Source: Ianthella basta (Eukaryota; Porifera; Demospongiae; Verongiida; Ianthellidae). Taken from it: DNA of 64,000 nt. Below the pieces are notes generated by a model, which searched no databases, was not told the origin of the DNA, and worked only from the letters and a program-made list of their open reading frames with translations. Below are positions 24,723-37,255 of this stretch, one piece after another (position 1 is the stretch's first letter; the number at the start of each line of letters is the position of its first letter). The stretch lies in the NCBI GenBank assembly GCA_964019415.1, contig OZ025872.1, positions 4,153,875 through 4,217,874 of the forward strand, given 5' to 3'. A program made the position numbers and the translations under genes.

Positions 24723-25653
24723 CTGCAAACACACACAGAGCAGTGAAGAAGTGCTTACAACTACACAAAACACCTACAATTAAGTATGATTGGGGCAGTG
24801 TTGGAGAACAATAGCTCTCAGGTTTTAGTAGCAAGTTAGACATGTCAGCAGGTAATTTAACAGGAACTCCTTGAAGTATGTATCTAAGCTCTGCGTCACA
24901 ACAAATGCTGAGACTGTGTGTTTAGTTTGACAAGGGCATCAAGACAGTTTAGCACACTGTTGGAGGCCCTCACCAGTTGAGCTAACTGGCACATTCTTTG
25001 GCTTTGAACAGGTTAGATCAGGACTACTGTGAGGACAGGGGCCACTTGGGATCTGTGAAACTGATCAACAGAACACAATCCAATGGCAACACATCAGACT
25101 ACTACACATGCTGCATAACTCTTACAGTGACAGTGACAGTGAATATGCAAAAACAATCTATACATCTAACTGTCTCTGTTATTGTTGTATATGTTCGCAC
25201 GGTTTCTTAACCATTCTGGTTATGCAACTGGACGCTTCAACTGGGTATGGGTAACCAGTTGTGTAACCAGCTGCCCTGATGCCTAGGAGGTAACGACTCT
25301 GGTTGTTTAACCGGATGATAAAGACAGCTACCATGTATGTAGCGTAGCTAACCTGACGATTGATAGAATACGACAACTGGTAAGGCAAACGCATGCCATA
25401 CAGAGCTGCCCGGCTGGGCAACTCGTTGATAGAGAGCTGCACGGCAGGACAATAGGTCAATAGAGAGCTGCCTGGGTCCTTTCTGAAAACATTGGATGAT
25501 GTGTTCATGAACTGGTCAGACTACAGTCTCAACAATTACTAACACCTGGCCCACAGCTGTAAACAGAAACCCCTCAAAACGCAACCAAAGAGGACAGTTG
25601 TGGTTGGGGGTACAATGTGTGCAACATAATAAGTGGGTGAAGCATAAACTAAC

Positions 25654-25723
25654 CTGTCTGAAGGGGCGGGACTTCCCCTTCCCTCTCCAGAGAGTAGTTA
25701 GTACGCTGTTCCTTTACAACAGT
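25654..25723 (-). CDS. Roc-COR-Death gene, linker exon after COR (copy 2)
   Basis: Duplicate of 14937-15006. Confidence 0.6.
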
Positions 25724-25804
25724 CTGTGAGAGAAAGCAAAAGAGGCATACTTTAGTGGAGGAGAGAGAAAGTAATATTCAACCTTGTCTCAGCAGTTAAC
25801 TCAC

Positions 25805-28179
25805 ATAATGAGATATGTTCTGGAACAGATCAAGTTCTGATACATTGCCACTGAGTGGTTTCGGCTGCAGTGTCTTCTGGCAGCGAACAGATGCAGGGAC
25901 ATGGTTCTTCACCTTCAGTTCAGCAAAGTGTGGGCCTTCAGGAGCACTTGACTGAGTGGGGCACTTCTGACACGTCTGCCCAAGGACCAGGTAGGGATTG
26001 TCCCTGCACTCACTGCAGGTCCCACTGTGAAGGTCCTTGGCAGCCTTGCTGTGGAAGAGAAAGCAGTACGAGTCTGCAGTGGCCTCTATGATGGTGTCAC
26101 GGTACATTTGGTATTGTCCTTCGTGGTACTCCATCTGAACACTGATGTGGGTGGCATGATCAAACAGGATTACACTGCCCACCGTTCCTACTGCGAACTC
26201 CATTCGCACACGAGAGATAGAGTGGGTGCATATCTCCCACCCTGGGGTGGACTGCAACCGAGCAATCATTCCTGTGAATACTCCACAAGGAATGAAATAT
26301 TTGTCTTCAAAGGTGATGGCAAAGCACAGGGATAGCTCCTGTGGTCTGATACCAACTCCTGATGGGGTTACATCAACTGGTGAGTTGGTCAGTACTGACG
26401 GGACAAAGAGAACCCTGTTTTCATCATGTGACTTGACCTCTGCTCCAATGAAGAGCTGTACCAGGAGGTCCATGAAGGGCTCATAGTCAAGCTGAACCTC
26501 AAGGTCCCGAAGTGCTTCCATTGACAATTTACCCTCATACTTCAGCATTATCTTGCCAACTCCCTCAACCTCTTCTTCAAACTGCACTTGATACACTTTG
26601 GAAATGTTTTCAAAGAGGTAGGAAGGATTGGTGAAGACCAGGCAGTCACTGTCTTCAGTGTGCCCTACATCAGCCCCACAAAGATGAACAAGGAGACCAA
26701 GACCATGGAAGTAGGTGACCATGGCATAAAATTCTCCTTCGTCTCCAACAGAACCTTCTTCCTTGCAACGTTGATACAGTTCACTGTATGAGTATAACGG
26801 CTTCTCCGCATCCTGGCTCAGTTCCAACAGCTGTCGGAGGTACCACCTCACAGGGACTTCTACCTTAACAGCATCTTCCATTGCCTGCTTCGTTAGCCTC
26901 CTCTTGAGATGTTTGGTGGCATGACAGTGCTTACATTTACAGTGTTTACGCAACTGATGACTTTGGTCAACATAGAGCATATTGTTGATGGGGAAGAACA
27001 TGAGGCTGGATTTGTGATTTGGCACAACCATCTTTATTAGATGGTGAAATTTTGACTGCAATGTTCTATGTAGTAATTCATTGACGGCCTTCAATTTAGC
27101 CCTTGAATCTTCTTCAACCAGATTATCAAGGTGAGTGCCCACAAGCACAGCACAGGGCTTAGGGGACTTGCTCTCACACTTCACCTCTGAGGGGAGTTGA
27201 ATCTTTCGGTCAGTAAGTGAGTGCACAGTCATCGCCGAGCGTGTGATCATATCAGCAGTGGAGAGGGCGGATTTAGCTGAATACTTCTTCTTTCCTTTAG
27301 TGGAACACAGCTCATCTATAGGGCATTCTGTCAACTCCTTTGCCACGTTGAACACATGCAAGTAGATGGCAGGAATGTTGACAAATATTGGGAGGATATC
27401 GTGGTACGCCAGCTGTCCTCCACTGTCTAGGAACTGCAGGAGATGCACATCGGGCAGGGTCACATCAGCTATGTCAGGATTCTGTAATTCTTGAAACATT
27501 CGACTAATCACTGTTTCAACAGAGTCAGGTTTATGAACAGGTGCCGGAATGGGTAATGCATCATCTAAAGGAAGAATGGGTGATGTATCACCGGACGGAT
27601 GAATAGGTGTTTCACGGTAGACCTCCTTATGTGTGCTTGGCAGAACATTAGTTTCATAAATCATTGGTTCTGAAGCAGCCTCAACTTCTACAGTGCTACT
27701 TTGGATTGGTGTGACCAAGGTATCCATTTTCTGCCGCAGGAATGTGAGTAGGCTGAGTATACCACTGTCATTGTTTACCAGCACCCACTTACTCTCAGCT
27801 ACTACACACATATGGGCTTTATATCTACACCTCTCAACTACTCTCTGACCCACATCATCCTCTGAGTCGTCTGATGATGATGAGTCATCTGAGTCAGATG
27901 AATTGTCTTTGCTTAGGACTGCTCCCGATGATGGAATGAGACCAGCCTCATCTGACAGCTCTGCATTATCAGATGGACACACACTGACTGTTTTTGCTGT
28001 CTCTATCATAGGAGTGCTGCTAACATCAGGTGGTGGCAGCCCCAACAGGTGGTAGAATAGAGAGGTCTTGCCGGCTTGAGGGGGTCCAATGGTCATGGCC
28101 TTGGCAATGTGGAGGGTGATGGTGGGGTTGTCTCTGATGGCTTTGTGGTACAGTCTGGAGCAATCTGCCTCTGCGAACC
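25805..28179 (-). CDS. Roco-family Roc GTPase-COR exon (copy 2)
   Basis: Duplicate of 15088-17462, with identical P-loop (GPPQAGKTSL), LDSGGQ and LVGTHLD motifs and identical length. In this copy the upstream exons (30310-30343, 30436-30584, then the CARD-like modules to 41315) are all present and phase-compatible, so this is the copy to use for a gene model. Confidence 0.85.
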
Positions 28180-28201
28180 CTACATTACAGGACACAAGCA
28201 G

Positions 28202-28971
28202 AACAAGTATTTCGAGTTAAAAAACTCGTGGGGCGCCAGGGCGCCCCTGAACCTCGAACTACTTGCTAGCAATTTTCCCATGTACGTTCAGTAAATCAGA
28301 TAGTTGGGGGTACAGTATGGTTGTTGGCCTGAAAGATACATCAAGACACACTAGACCGTTGGGTTTGCAAGAGTTTCAAGTCTCCAGAGCAGCCAGTCAT
28401 ATCCAGTGAAAGCATCCCTACCAAACTGTCAAATGTTTGCCTACTGCTTTTTGATCTATATGACATTCTAAATGAGCAATTGTTACTTTGTACCTGGAGG
28501 AGGAGTGTGCTGGCTAAAACTATGATGACTATATGAGCGAATCATGGCTATAATTATGTGTCGTGACTCGCTGGTCCTCCATTATTGGCCTACGGGTCAC
28601 TAGACTTCTGTTGTATTTAGGGCTGTACCTCGCAGAAAAACAGTTAAGTAAGCTTCCTACCACAATAATATTACTTAAACATGTTCTAGAAACACTTTGC
28701 GTTCTTTGGATACACGGCGAAATCTAAAGAGAATGGTTTTGAGCCTAGCAAACAGAAAGCGTCGAGCGCGCGGCCATTTTACAATGTCCGTCAGTGATAA
28801 TTGGAGCTGTATCTCGCAGAAGAGACGTTCCTTAGGCTTTTTAATAGTATCACTCTATTAACACATGTTTATGACCACATTTCGTTCGATTCAAACACGG
28901 CGAAACGTCATTAGAGAGGATTTAAAGCTTTGTAAAGAACGACGTGAGCGCCGCCATTTGCAAAATGACAG

Positions 28972-29005
<34 letters not shown>

Positions 29006-29071
29006 GAACATGAAGCCATACGAAGACCTAAATCTGAAAACAATATAGGGGCGCCTTCGGCGCCCCAAAAA
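28202..29071 (-). mobile_element. GC-hairpin MITE, right copy (duplicate)
   Basis: Duplicate of 17485-18354. Confidence 0.8.
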
Positions 29072-29446
29072 ACTTGCTGGCACTTAATGCTATTAAATAA
29101 GGTTAATACCCAGGAGTGTAGCCAATGGTGTGGTTGATCCAATTTTAACCAAACCACATTTTAGTTGTTCAGCAGTCGTTAAAAATACCCCTCTAATACA
29201 TGAAACCAACTACAGTGTAAGATCCTACAGGCTTTGGTTGACTTCCAGAGTCAACCATTCATGATAGGCTACCCTGAAAACGGCCATCAAGCTACACAGA
29301 AGAGGAGTTGCTGATGCCCTTCTGCAAGCGACATCAGAGAAAACGTCCTTAGCCATAAGTCCAGACAGATCTGACGACTGTTCAATGATTCAGTCCCTAT
29401 GACCAGCAACTGTGAAGAGCACTTCCCATTTTCTTATTGTCTGCAG

Positions 29447-29714
29447 CCTTTCGACACACAATACAGCAGCTCTTGACATACGTACAAGCCGATCCCCTGA
29501 ATGACTCTATCATTCTATGCCATATATTGCCAATGTCTGTGCAAAGGGAGTTCGTACTTGCACACCCAGAGGGGATCACACGTACATCTACAGTACATGT
29601 GAAGAATCGACAGCAGATCAGTGAATTTGTAACCCTGCTTCTCCTAAGCATTTTCTTTCTATTTTTGCTTACTTTCATTGCCTGTTCTATTCTAGATTTA
29701 CTGTATATGGCTTA
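29447..29714 (+). CDS. possible membrane-segment exon (copy 2)
   Basis: Duplicate of 18730-18997, again ending at a pogo-like MITE. Confidence 0.3.
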
Positions 29715-29890
29715 CAGTGGAACCCCACTAAACAACCACCTCGATAATATGACCACCTTAGAAATAAGACCGCTTTGGTTTAGTCCCTAATGCCGTGCAC
29801 ATGATTGTACATTATGTTCGCAGAATGATGACCACTTCGAAAATAAGACTGCTTCGCCCAGATGGTGGTCTTATTTCTGAGGTTCCACTG
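29715..29890. mobile_element. pogo-like MITE (duplicate)
   Basis: Duplicate of 18998-19173. Confidence 0.8.
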
Positions 29891-30058
29891 TACTATGGAA
29901 TTCCCTTCAACAATCACTGCACCTGTGTCAACATTGACGTCGACAGGACTACCACTCTCACAACATACAAGGGTGTGACAGGGTGAGTGTGCTGTATTCC
30001 ACAGGGGCGACAGAGGATGGTCATGGGCCACAGGCAAAGATCACTCTGGGGTGTGGCC

Positions 30059-30104
<46 letters not shown>

Positions 30105-30309
30105 AATATACTGTACATCCATATACTGCTTGTACTCTGGGCCTCCATGAGGAAGAAGTGATATAAATCAAACACATAATTATACAGACACACAAACACA
30201 CACTTTTCACAGTAAGTAAAATCTTGCCCTATCATACAACCATGTAGTAATACCACAAACCCACAGAAGAAGACACCCCCATGCAATACAATAATGTTGT
30301 GGTATTTAC

Positions 30310-30343
30310 CTTTGACTTGAGGGATCGCCACTACATCATGCTC
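30310..30343 (-). CDS. Roc-COR-Death gene, exon before Roc (copy 2)
   Basis: Duplicate of 19593-19626; its phase-1 end fits the Roc exon at 28179. Confidence 0.5.
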
Positions 30344-30435
30344 CTGAATAGAAATAGACACATGCATGAAACACAAACAAATGAATACATGACAACACAT
30401 AACCCCATATCACATACTGGCTCATAACAGCCTAC

Positions 30436-30584
30436 CTTGAACTCCTCCCCCTCAGTCTCAGCTGCTGTCTGGACAGACATTTTGTCACCTTCTTCAGTGC
30501 CTGTCTCCTGATAGACATTCACCAACAGATCTGGATCACTGGCTGAACTGGGAAGCACAGGTGCTGGCCTCAGCCCCTCTACAT
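30436..30584 (-). CDS. Roc-COR-Death gene, linker exon (copy 2)
   Basis: Duplicate of 19719-19867; its phase-1 start fits the end of the module A exon at 31790. Confidence 0.6.
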
Positions 30585-30684
30585 CTACAACAGTGTTGTA
30601 TATTGTACATGTAATCATGGTCTCACATAACAATCACTACATACACTAAAGGTTGCTTGTATAAACTTGCAACACAATGTGGCA

Positions 30685-30736
<52 letters not shown>

Positions 30737-31789
30737 CATCATCAAAATGGCAGCTGGAAGCCACAAGGTAGCTAGTGAAGACACCAAACCCAGACTTCCA
30801 TGAATGCTGAGTTGGGAACATGTCGTCTGATGGAAGAAATTTTGTCAGCATGTAAGGCACTTGGAGTGCTGGCATTGCTGTTCACTGTCAGCGGCAGGTC
30901 CCATTAACAGCGCAGTTCAAGTTTAGAGGATCGTCCAAGCCTAGCAAACACGTGGCTTTCCACCACCAAGACCAGCTAAACACCGCACCTCATTTGGTTA
31001 GGTTGTCAAATGGATGACCAGCAATGGCCATAAGTGTGGCCATGGCGTCCACGGTCAAACAGCAAGGGCTAGGACTGTCCACGGCACCCAGCAGCCACCC
31101 AGCGCAGTGCTGTCTGGCATAGGTCTAGTACAGTGATTTCCATTTTACTGACAATTCTGTTGAGATGTTTACAGGGAAATGTTTTTTGAAATGAAAACAA
31201 GCAGCTACACCTAGGTCTCCTCATGGGTAAATTCATAAAAGATGCCACACACACAACCTGATGTCAGCATTGCTCATTGGTGTAGTCTCTGCTCCTATCC
31301 TGTGTCCCGAAGTGACAACAGGTACAGTATCCCAGTAGCCCTTTACAATCCCTTCATCCATCAACTCAGTCTAGCAGATTGACTCATTATTATGTTTACA
31401 GCATGTTCATCCTCCCTACCCCTACCTCACTTGCTGTCCCTATCCCACAAGCTTTGTTTCTATGTTTCTACGTATTACCCAATGTTATTGATTCCACCCA
31501 CATGTTTTCTCATTTACCGCCCCTGCATTTTGCCCTGCCCACTGTAGCATACATTTAAGCCGTCTTGCCTTGTTTGTGTAATCATTATCATTATGAATGT
31601 ATGATTTGACTTGTACACCAGTTCCTTCCTTTGTGATTGGCTAGAGTTGTTCTCAGAATTTTATGCTAAATGGTGGAGATGTATATAATAAAGCAGTCAG
31701 TGCAGTTGTAGCATGTGTCAGTATCAAGTTATCATAGTGCAGTGCTTAGAACACAACTTGGCAAAGTGTGCTACTATAGTATAACTTAC

Positions 31790-31975
31790 TCTTTAGCTCC
31801 TTCTTCACACGGCAGCCAAGTTCCTCCAGCACTGGAATGGCTTCCTTCACTACCTCTACAGGCTTATTTATTAGGACTTGAGCAAGATGGTCCTCTCTAT
31901 CCCACCTCTTCTTTCTAGCCACCTCAGAGCACTCTTCTGTTGTTAGGAGGTGTCTAGTGAAGAGCTTATTCAGTG
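31790..31975 (-). CDS. CARD-like module A3 exon (copy 2, contiguous with the gene)
   Basis: A 186-bp exon of 62 codons, phase 1-1, with acceptor gcactctgcag and donor gtaagt. It reads LNKLFTRHLLTTEECSEVAR, then KKRWDREDHLAQVLINKPVE and VVKEAIPVLEELGCRVKKEL. The all-helical pattern (LT-EE start of helix, Arg/Lys-rich turn, a LAxVL helix, P-x-E-VV-x-A, LEELG) resembles CARD/DED death-fold domains, which polymerise in immune and apoptotic signalling. The fold is inferred. It is closely related to 33980-34165 and 39217-39396. Confidence 0.65.
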
Positions 31976-32017
31976 CTGCAGAGTGCGAATAGGTTTAGAA
32001 ACCATTTGAGAACTCAA

Positions 32018-32487
32018 TGCTTCTTGCAGTGTGCTGTGTACACATTTTTACTACACAGCATACATGCACTCAACAGTTGGATGCATGTAAAAGGAACCAG
32101 AAAGCAAGAACCCTCTTACCCCTACCCCTGCACTGTTATTACCATACATCAAGTAAGCACCATTCCCAACATTACCCTACCATATTCCCTAGCACATAGC
32201 CCTATTCTACAACATACAGTAGACAGAAAGGTCTATCGCTGGGTATTCTCACATGGGCAGCTGTTTACAGAGACCGTGTAAAGACAGGCAAACATGGCTG
32301 ACCACACAGGAGTAAGATCTGGGATACTCAATGGTCTGTTTTGGTACAAGCACAAGCTGCTCAGACAGCTCGCTTGCCAGCTACCCCCAAATGTACATAT
32401 CTGCAGCACATGTCTGCCTATACAAACAGGAGCATGTACACACACATACACACACACACACACACACACATACGCGCGCGCACACAC

Positions 32488-32543
<56 letters not shown>

Positions 32544-32614
32544 CACACACACACAAACACACAAGAAATCTAAACAGATTATGTGCCCAATACAGCATGG
32601 GTTAGCAACCCAAC
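32018..32614. other. intron between modules A3 and B3
   Basis: The first part (to about 32160) is homologous to 39440-39580, including a CTTACCCCTACCCCTGC stretch, showing that introns were duplicated with the exons. A (CA)n tract fills about 32437-32552. Confidence 0.7.
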
Positions 32615-32800
32615 CTCTCAACAGCATTGCTTCTTTATTGCATCCAAGTTTTTCCAGTACATGAGCTGATCGGGTTACCATTTCTGTAGGTTTGGCATAC
32701 TGGACACTAATAAGTTGATACAGCAGGTACCCTCCTTCTCCTTTCATCCTCTTCACTTCATCCTTAGTCACCAACTTCTCCTGATACAACTCTGACACCA
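32615..32800 (-). CDS. CARD-like module B3 exon
   Basis: 186 bp, phase 1-1, acceptor at cacacag and donor gttggg. It reads VSELYQEKLVTKDEVKRMKG, EGGYLLYQLISVQYAKPTEM and a LEKLGCNKEAMLL end. It is a distinct but related helical module (call it B) that alternates with A: LSELYxxxLVTxDEVxRM, YQL, KPxEVVxRT, xLxxxG. It is interpreted as a second CARD-like repeat; an alternative is that each A-B pair forms one larger domain, since introns may fall inside domains. Confidence 0.65.
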
Positions 32801-33078
32801 CTGTGTGGAATAGCAGCACAGATACACAGACTGGGCACACAAAACATTTGCACATAATGCTATAAGGTCTACAATGTGTGTGGGTATACACAGTCACTGC
32901 TGAAGGTAGGAGGAACAGGTGCAGATAGGGAGGATTGGTGTTGAAGGTAACATCCCTACTGTCACTATGTATACAGAAATTGAGCTAAACCCTCTGATAG
33001 CACTATGTAGGATGAGAGGATGAAGCACATGCATCCTCGTACGTATATATACATATACAAATATCTGCATGTGCGTGT

Positions 33079-33690
33079 GTGTCTGTGCTACTTCGAAAGA
33101 GGTTACATAAGCCATTCTTCTATCTGGGCAGTGAGGTGAGACAAGATGGCAAAATGGCTAAGGAAATGACAGTGATGCTTCAAAAGCAGAGACCGTCTAA
33201 CAAAATGTGGAGAGGGAAAGTTTTCAGAAGCCACAATCTAAGCAAAGACCACAAGTTACGCATCTGCTGAACCTTAATAATGCCTGCATGCCTAAGGTGG
33301 TGAAATGTGGAATGTGTCAAACATGACCTCAGAAAGCTAAAAACACCCCAAATAAAATGCCTTTGTGGTATTCTTGCATGGTGTCACCTTGTGGGACACT
33401 ACTATCTCTTGCAGACTTAGGGAGCTAACACTGGAGAACCAGCTGTGACTGAGAAGGCTTGCAGAGGATGCTAGCTCTTCATCCCCAGCGACAACTTAAG
33501 CAGAGCAGACCAAGTGGTAGGTGCAGATGGAGAACGACTGTGCATACCTTGATCAGTAATGAACTCAGGGGCATGATGAACTGGAAAGAGATGATTATGG
33601 ACTGTACAGAGTGGCGAGCTACTATTCATCAACACTAACAGCACCAACCTATAGGACTGCCTCCAAGAAGCAGTTTAACAATCAAATCAT
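33079..33690 (+). pseudogene. decayed LINE fragment
   Basis: The plus-strand frame 33105-33270 reads FYLGSEVRQDGKMAKEMTVM and continues to WRGKVFRSHNLSKDHKLRI, the pattern that follows the RT thumb in many LINEs (FxYLGSxxxxDGxxxxEI ... W ... S ... K). Downstream to about 33690 the frame breaks repeatedly. It lies in the intron between B3 and A2. A (GT)n tract follows at 33713-33786. Confidence 0.65.
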
Positions 33691-33708
33691 TGTACTCAGT
33701 GCATAGAG

Positions 33709-33780
<72 letters not shown>

Positions 33781-33979
33781 GTGTGCACTTCTATGCACTT
33801 GTGCGCATGTACATGCATTGGCATGTTCAGTCGTTACACCATTTGTAAAGCAACTTTAAACAAATGGTGAAGATCTACATTTAAAGCAGTCTATGCAGTT
33901 GGTGCATGTGTCACTATCAAGTTGTCAGTACTTGCATGAAACACAACTTGGCAAAGTGTGCTACTATAGTATAACTCAC

Positions 33980-34165
33980 TCTTCAGCTCCTCCTTCACAT
34001 AGCAGTGATGCTCCTCCAGAACATCAATGGCTTCCTGCACTACATCTGCAGGTTTGACTAACAGGACTTGAGAAAGATGGCCCTCCCACTCCCCCCTCCC
34101 CTTCCTCGCCACCACAGAGCACTCTTTCACTGTTAAGATGCGTCTAGTGAAGAGTGCATTTAGAA
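33980..34165 (-). CDS. CARD-like module A2 exon
   Basis: 186 bp, phase 1-1, acceptor caccctgcag and donor gtgagt. It reads LNALFTRRILTVKECSVVAR, then a Gly/Arg-rich GRGEWEGHLSQVLL, KPADVVQEAIDVLEEHHCYV and KEELK. It is close to A1 and A3. The 120 bp downstream of its donor are also conserved among the three A copies (caaatggtg-a-agat... gctactatagtataactcact on the plus strand). Confidence 0.65.
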
Positions 34166-34540
34166 CTGCAGGGTGGGAATAGGTTTAGACATCACTTGAC
34201 CACTCACTGCTGCATGCAGTGTGCTGTGTACACATGCACTTCACTACACAGCATACACTCAACAGTTTGGCAGATCCTAACAAGTGGGAGGGCTCCAAGG
34301 TCCAAACTATCAATCTCCCTATTCTTTTGTAATGGGTAAGAGTGATGGGGGCTCAAGCCTCCCTGTCCCTTTGTGCCGCCGCCCGTGCAGTTGCATGGAC
34401 ACATGTACAAGGAACTTAGTCTAGAAAGTAAGACCCATGACAGCATGGGTTAGATGAGGCTAGCTATAAAACATTAAGGCTGGTATAGGATGGACTGGCC
34501 AGCTGTTACACTGACTTCACTGTCTGACTACCACACCAAC

Positions 34541-34726
34541 CTCTCAACTGCATTGCTCTCTCGGTATATCCAAACTTGTTCATTATATCAGCAGTTCTGG
34601 TCACCACTTCTAAAGGTTTGTTCCATTGGAAAGGAACAAGCTGATAAAGCAGGTACCCGCTTTTTCCTTCCATCCTCTTCACTTCATCCTCAGTCACCAA
34701 ATTTTTCTGGTACAATTCTGACAGCA
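34541..34726 (-). CDS. CARD-like module B2 exon
   Basis: 186 bp, phase 1-1, acceptor tcccgcacag and donor gttggt. It reads LSELYQKNLVTEDEVKRMEG and KPLEVVTRTADIMNKFGYTE. The next exon upstream (A1, at 39217) is now 4.5 kb away because the ISL2EU transposon is inserted between them. Confidence 0.65.
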
Positions 34727-34974
34727 CTGTGCGGGATAGCAGCACTGATACACGGACTGTACACACAAAACATTTGCACACCATGCTAATACCAAAGGTC
34801 TACACTATGTGTGGGTATACACAGTCACTGCTGAAGGTAGGAGGAACAGGTGCAGATAGGAAGTATTGGTGTTGAAGGCAACACTCACACAGTCTACACA
34901 AGGTGTACCTAACCCTCTGACAGCACAGCGTATGATGAGAGGAAAGGTGTGTGTGTGAACTTGTGTGTGCACAC

Positions 34975-34995
34975 AATAGACCGATTGCATAATAA
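34975..34995 (+). repeat. left terminal inverted repeat of ISL2EU-type transposon
   Basis: It matches the reverse complement of 39070-39090 over at least 21 bp. After it the ends diverge, but a CCGAAA-C/A-GGGGCA stretch recurs on both sides at about the same distance. Confidence 0.9.
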
Positions 34996-35083
34996 GTCAC
35001 GTGCCGCCGAAACGGGGCAGTACGGATTAGTAGACTGCACGTGGAACCTGTTAATCGAGGTAGGTAAGTGCTGCGAAGAGTGC

Positions 35084-35235
35084 ATGGCGTCCGAAGGAAC
35101 AGGGAAACAGCCAACAAGCAGTGGTAACGTGGATGAAAGCTTACCTGACAAGTCTTGGACAGTGAACCAACTCCGCGACTACTTGCGGAAGCGAAACGGA
35201 CGGCTCACGGGCAGAAAGAACGATCTCCTGCACCT
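35084..35235 (+). CDS. transposon YqaJ-like nuclease gene, exon 1 (SAP domain)
   Basis: The start ATG at 35084 opens MASEGTGKQPTSS. Then comes a SAP-type DNA-binding motif, WTVNQLRDYLRKRNGRLTGR then KNDLLHL. The exon ends phase 2 at donor gtaagt. SAP domains bind AT-rich DNA, which suits a transposon accessory protein. Confidence 0.8.
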
Positions 35236-35339
35236 GTAAGTTCGCGGATAAAAGCTAACTCTGTCGCCCGCTTTGCACTTTCTCCCTACGCGACCCTCGA
35301 TGCTTGACGCTCTTGTTGTGTACTTACCTTGTGTTGCAG

Positions 35340-37233
35340 AGCTCAGTTTTATCACCAGCGTCCAGAGGCTATTCCCACAACAAGTCGGAAGCGAAATTGT
35401 CCGAACAGTGCAGCTCCTACTGCGACAGAATCGCGTCCTGAGGCTTGGCCAACATCTGGCTGGTCTGATCGACCTGAGGTATTGCCAATTGTCACGACAC
35501 CAGTGATTCTCTCACACCTTCTGCAGACTGGAAAGGCTGTGTCCAGTGATACTGTACGGTTGACACAGAAGTCTCTTGACCGCGGCCATGACTTCTATTT
35601 TTGGGGGTATGTGCATGATGTGAAGGTGTGCCAAGGTGATGCAAAGTTTTATGTGGAGTCAAAGTGCTGGGCTTCACAACGCAAGCATATGGAGTACACA
35701 CAGAAAATTGTTCTGTCTGAGATGCAGCAGTCCGAACACCCAGCTGAAATGGAAAGTGAAGGAGAGGAACGTGCAAGTACTCAACTGCGTGTAACGTATG
35801 CTTCGTGTATACCTTGTCCAGCTGGAACAAGTGGTGGTTTGTGTCAGCATGTTTTCGCGCTGCTTATTCTCTTGCAACACTATGCGCCCAAGTCTAGATC
35901 TCTACCAGCAGCATCTCTCCCTGGCTCTGACTCAGTCACCAGTGGCAAGAAGCTATGGGGACCCCGAGAACGAGACATAGCGCCAAAGACCGTTATGGAG
36001 ACAATGGTCGAAAAGGCCAAGGATCCGTCAGAGAGAAAGAAATCTGCGATAACCTGCAGCCTTTATGAGGCAAGAGGACCAGCTACCCGTAAGCTCTCGA
36101 AAGAGAGTATTGCTGAACACAAGCAGGGTCTGAGTGATGTCTGCCGTCTGAGACCAATGCTACCATCTGGCACCAGCGACATTCCATATGTGGAAACTCA
36201 GTACGGTGAAGCCCCACTAGGCAGTGTGCTCTCCTACCAACTCGCTGGTAGTATGGACACTTTCAGGGAGCAGGTGCTGCAAGCCAAGGAGAGAGGGGAT
36301 CGGTTGATACGCGCAGCTGCAAAGAAGCAAGAGTTTTTGTCACAAGTAAAGCAACCATCTTCACATCAGTGGTCCGAAGAAACGGTGGAGAAGTATCGGA
36401 GACGCAAGGAGGAGGGCTATGATGTGCCTGATGAGGACTACGAGGCTTGGCTGCGCTCACTACCAGCAGTGGTAGTTTCTCCAACCATCCAGTTCCCCAT
36501 CCTACCACTTGCTTGCACATCAGTGTGTAATGCCTCGTTGCGAGAACACTTGATCTCCACTGAAGAAGCCCAGCACATCCAACAATCAACTGTGGGACAA
36601 GCCTCAAATGCGTTGTGGCTGGAACTGCATGGATCGACTATAACTTCCTCGAACTTCAAGAAGGTTGTCAGCCGGCAATCTGCGTATACAATAGAGTTTT
36701 TCAATTCAATCTTCAAGCAGCGCGACATTGGTCTTTTACCAGCCATAGCTCACGGGAGAGTGAATGAAAGCCATGCTGCACAGCTGTATGTGGAGACGAT
36801 GAAAGCGGATGGGAGGCCTGTTGCCATTCAGGAGTGTGGCTTATGTCTTCATCAACAGTACCGATTCCTTGGTGCTTCCCCTGATCGAGTAGTGTATGAC
36901 AACTCTACTGTTGACTGTTTCGGCCTGCTGGAGATAAAATGCCCATACAAAGCGTACACTCTTCGTCAAACTGTCATCGAGGCATGTGCCGAGGCACAGT
37001 TTTGCTGTGCACTGACTGATGGACGACCGCATTTAAAGAAGACACACGCTTACTATCACCAAGTCCAGGGCCAGATGGCAATCACAGGTTTGCGTTGGTG
37101 TGACTTTGTTGTGTGGGTGGGTCATGGTGATCTTCATGTGGAACGCATCTACTTTGACTCTGAGATGTGGGAAGGTGAAATGCTGCCCAAGCTACTGACT
37201 GCCTACCAGCAATACATTCTCCTCGAAGTGTAA
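35340..37233 (+). CDS. transposon YqaJ-like nuclease gene, exon 2 (SWIM zinc finger and PD-(D/E)XK nuclease)
   Basis: It joins exon 1 in phase 2 after acceptor cttgtgttgcag. A SWIM-like zinc motif (CIPCPAGTSGGLCQHVFALL; CxxC...CxH) lies near residue 160-180 of the exon. The C-terminal third is a YqaJ/lambda-exonuclease-type nuclease: NESHAAQLY, GASPDRVVYD and LLEIKCPYK give the D...ExK active site, followed by HAYYHQVQGQMAITG. The YqaJ family cuts or resects DNA; its role in transposition is presumed. The stop is only 22 bp from the stop of the convergent transposase gene. Confidence 0.85.
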
Positions 37234-37255
37234 GAACATGTACTGTAACATAGCT

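Noticed and set aside
36263-36746. Minus-strand frames inside the YqaJ nuclease exon
   Set aside because: They are shadows of the plus-strand coding sequence, which has clear nuclease motifs.
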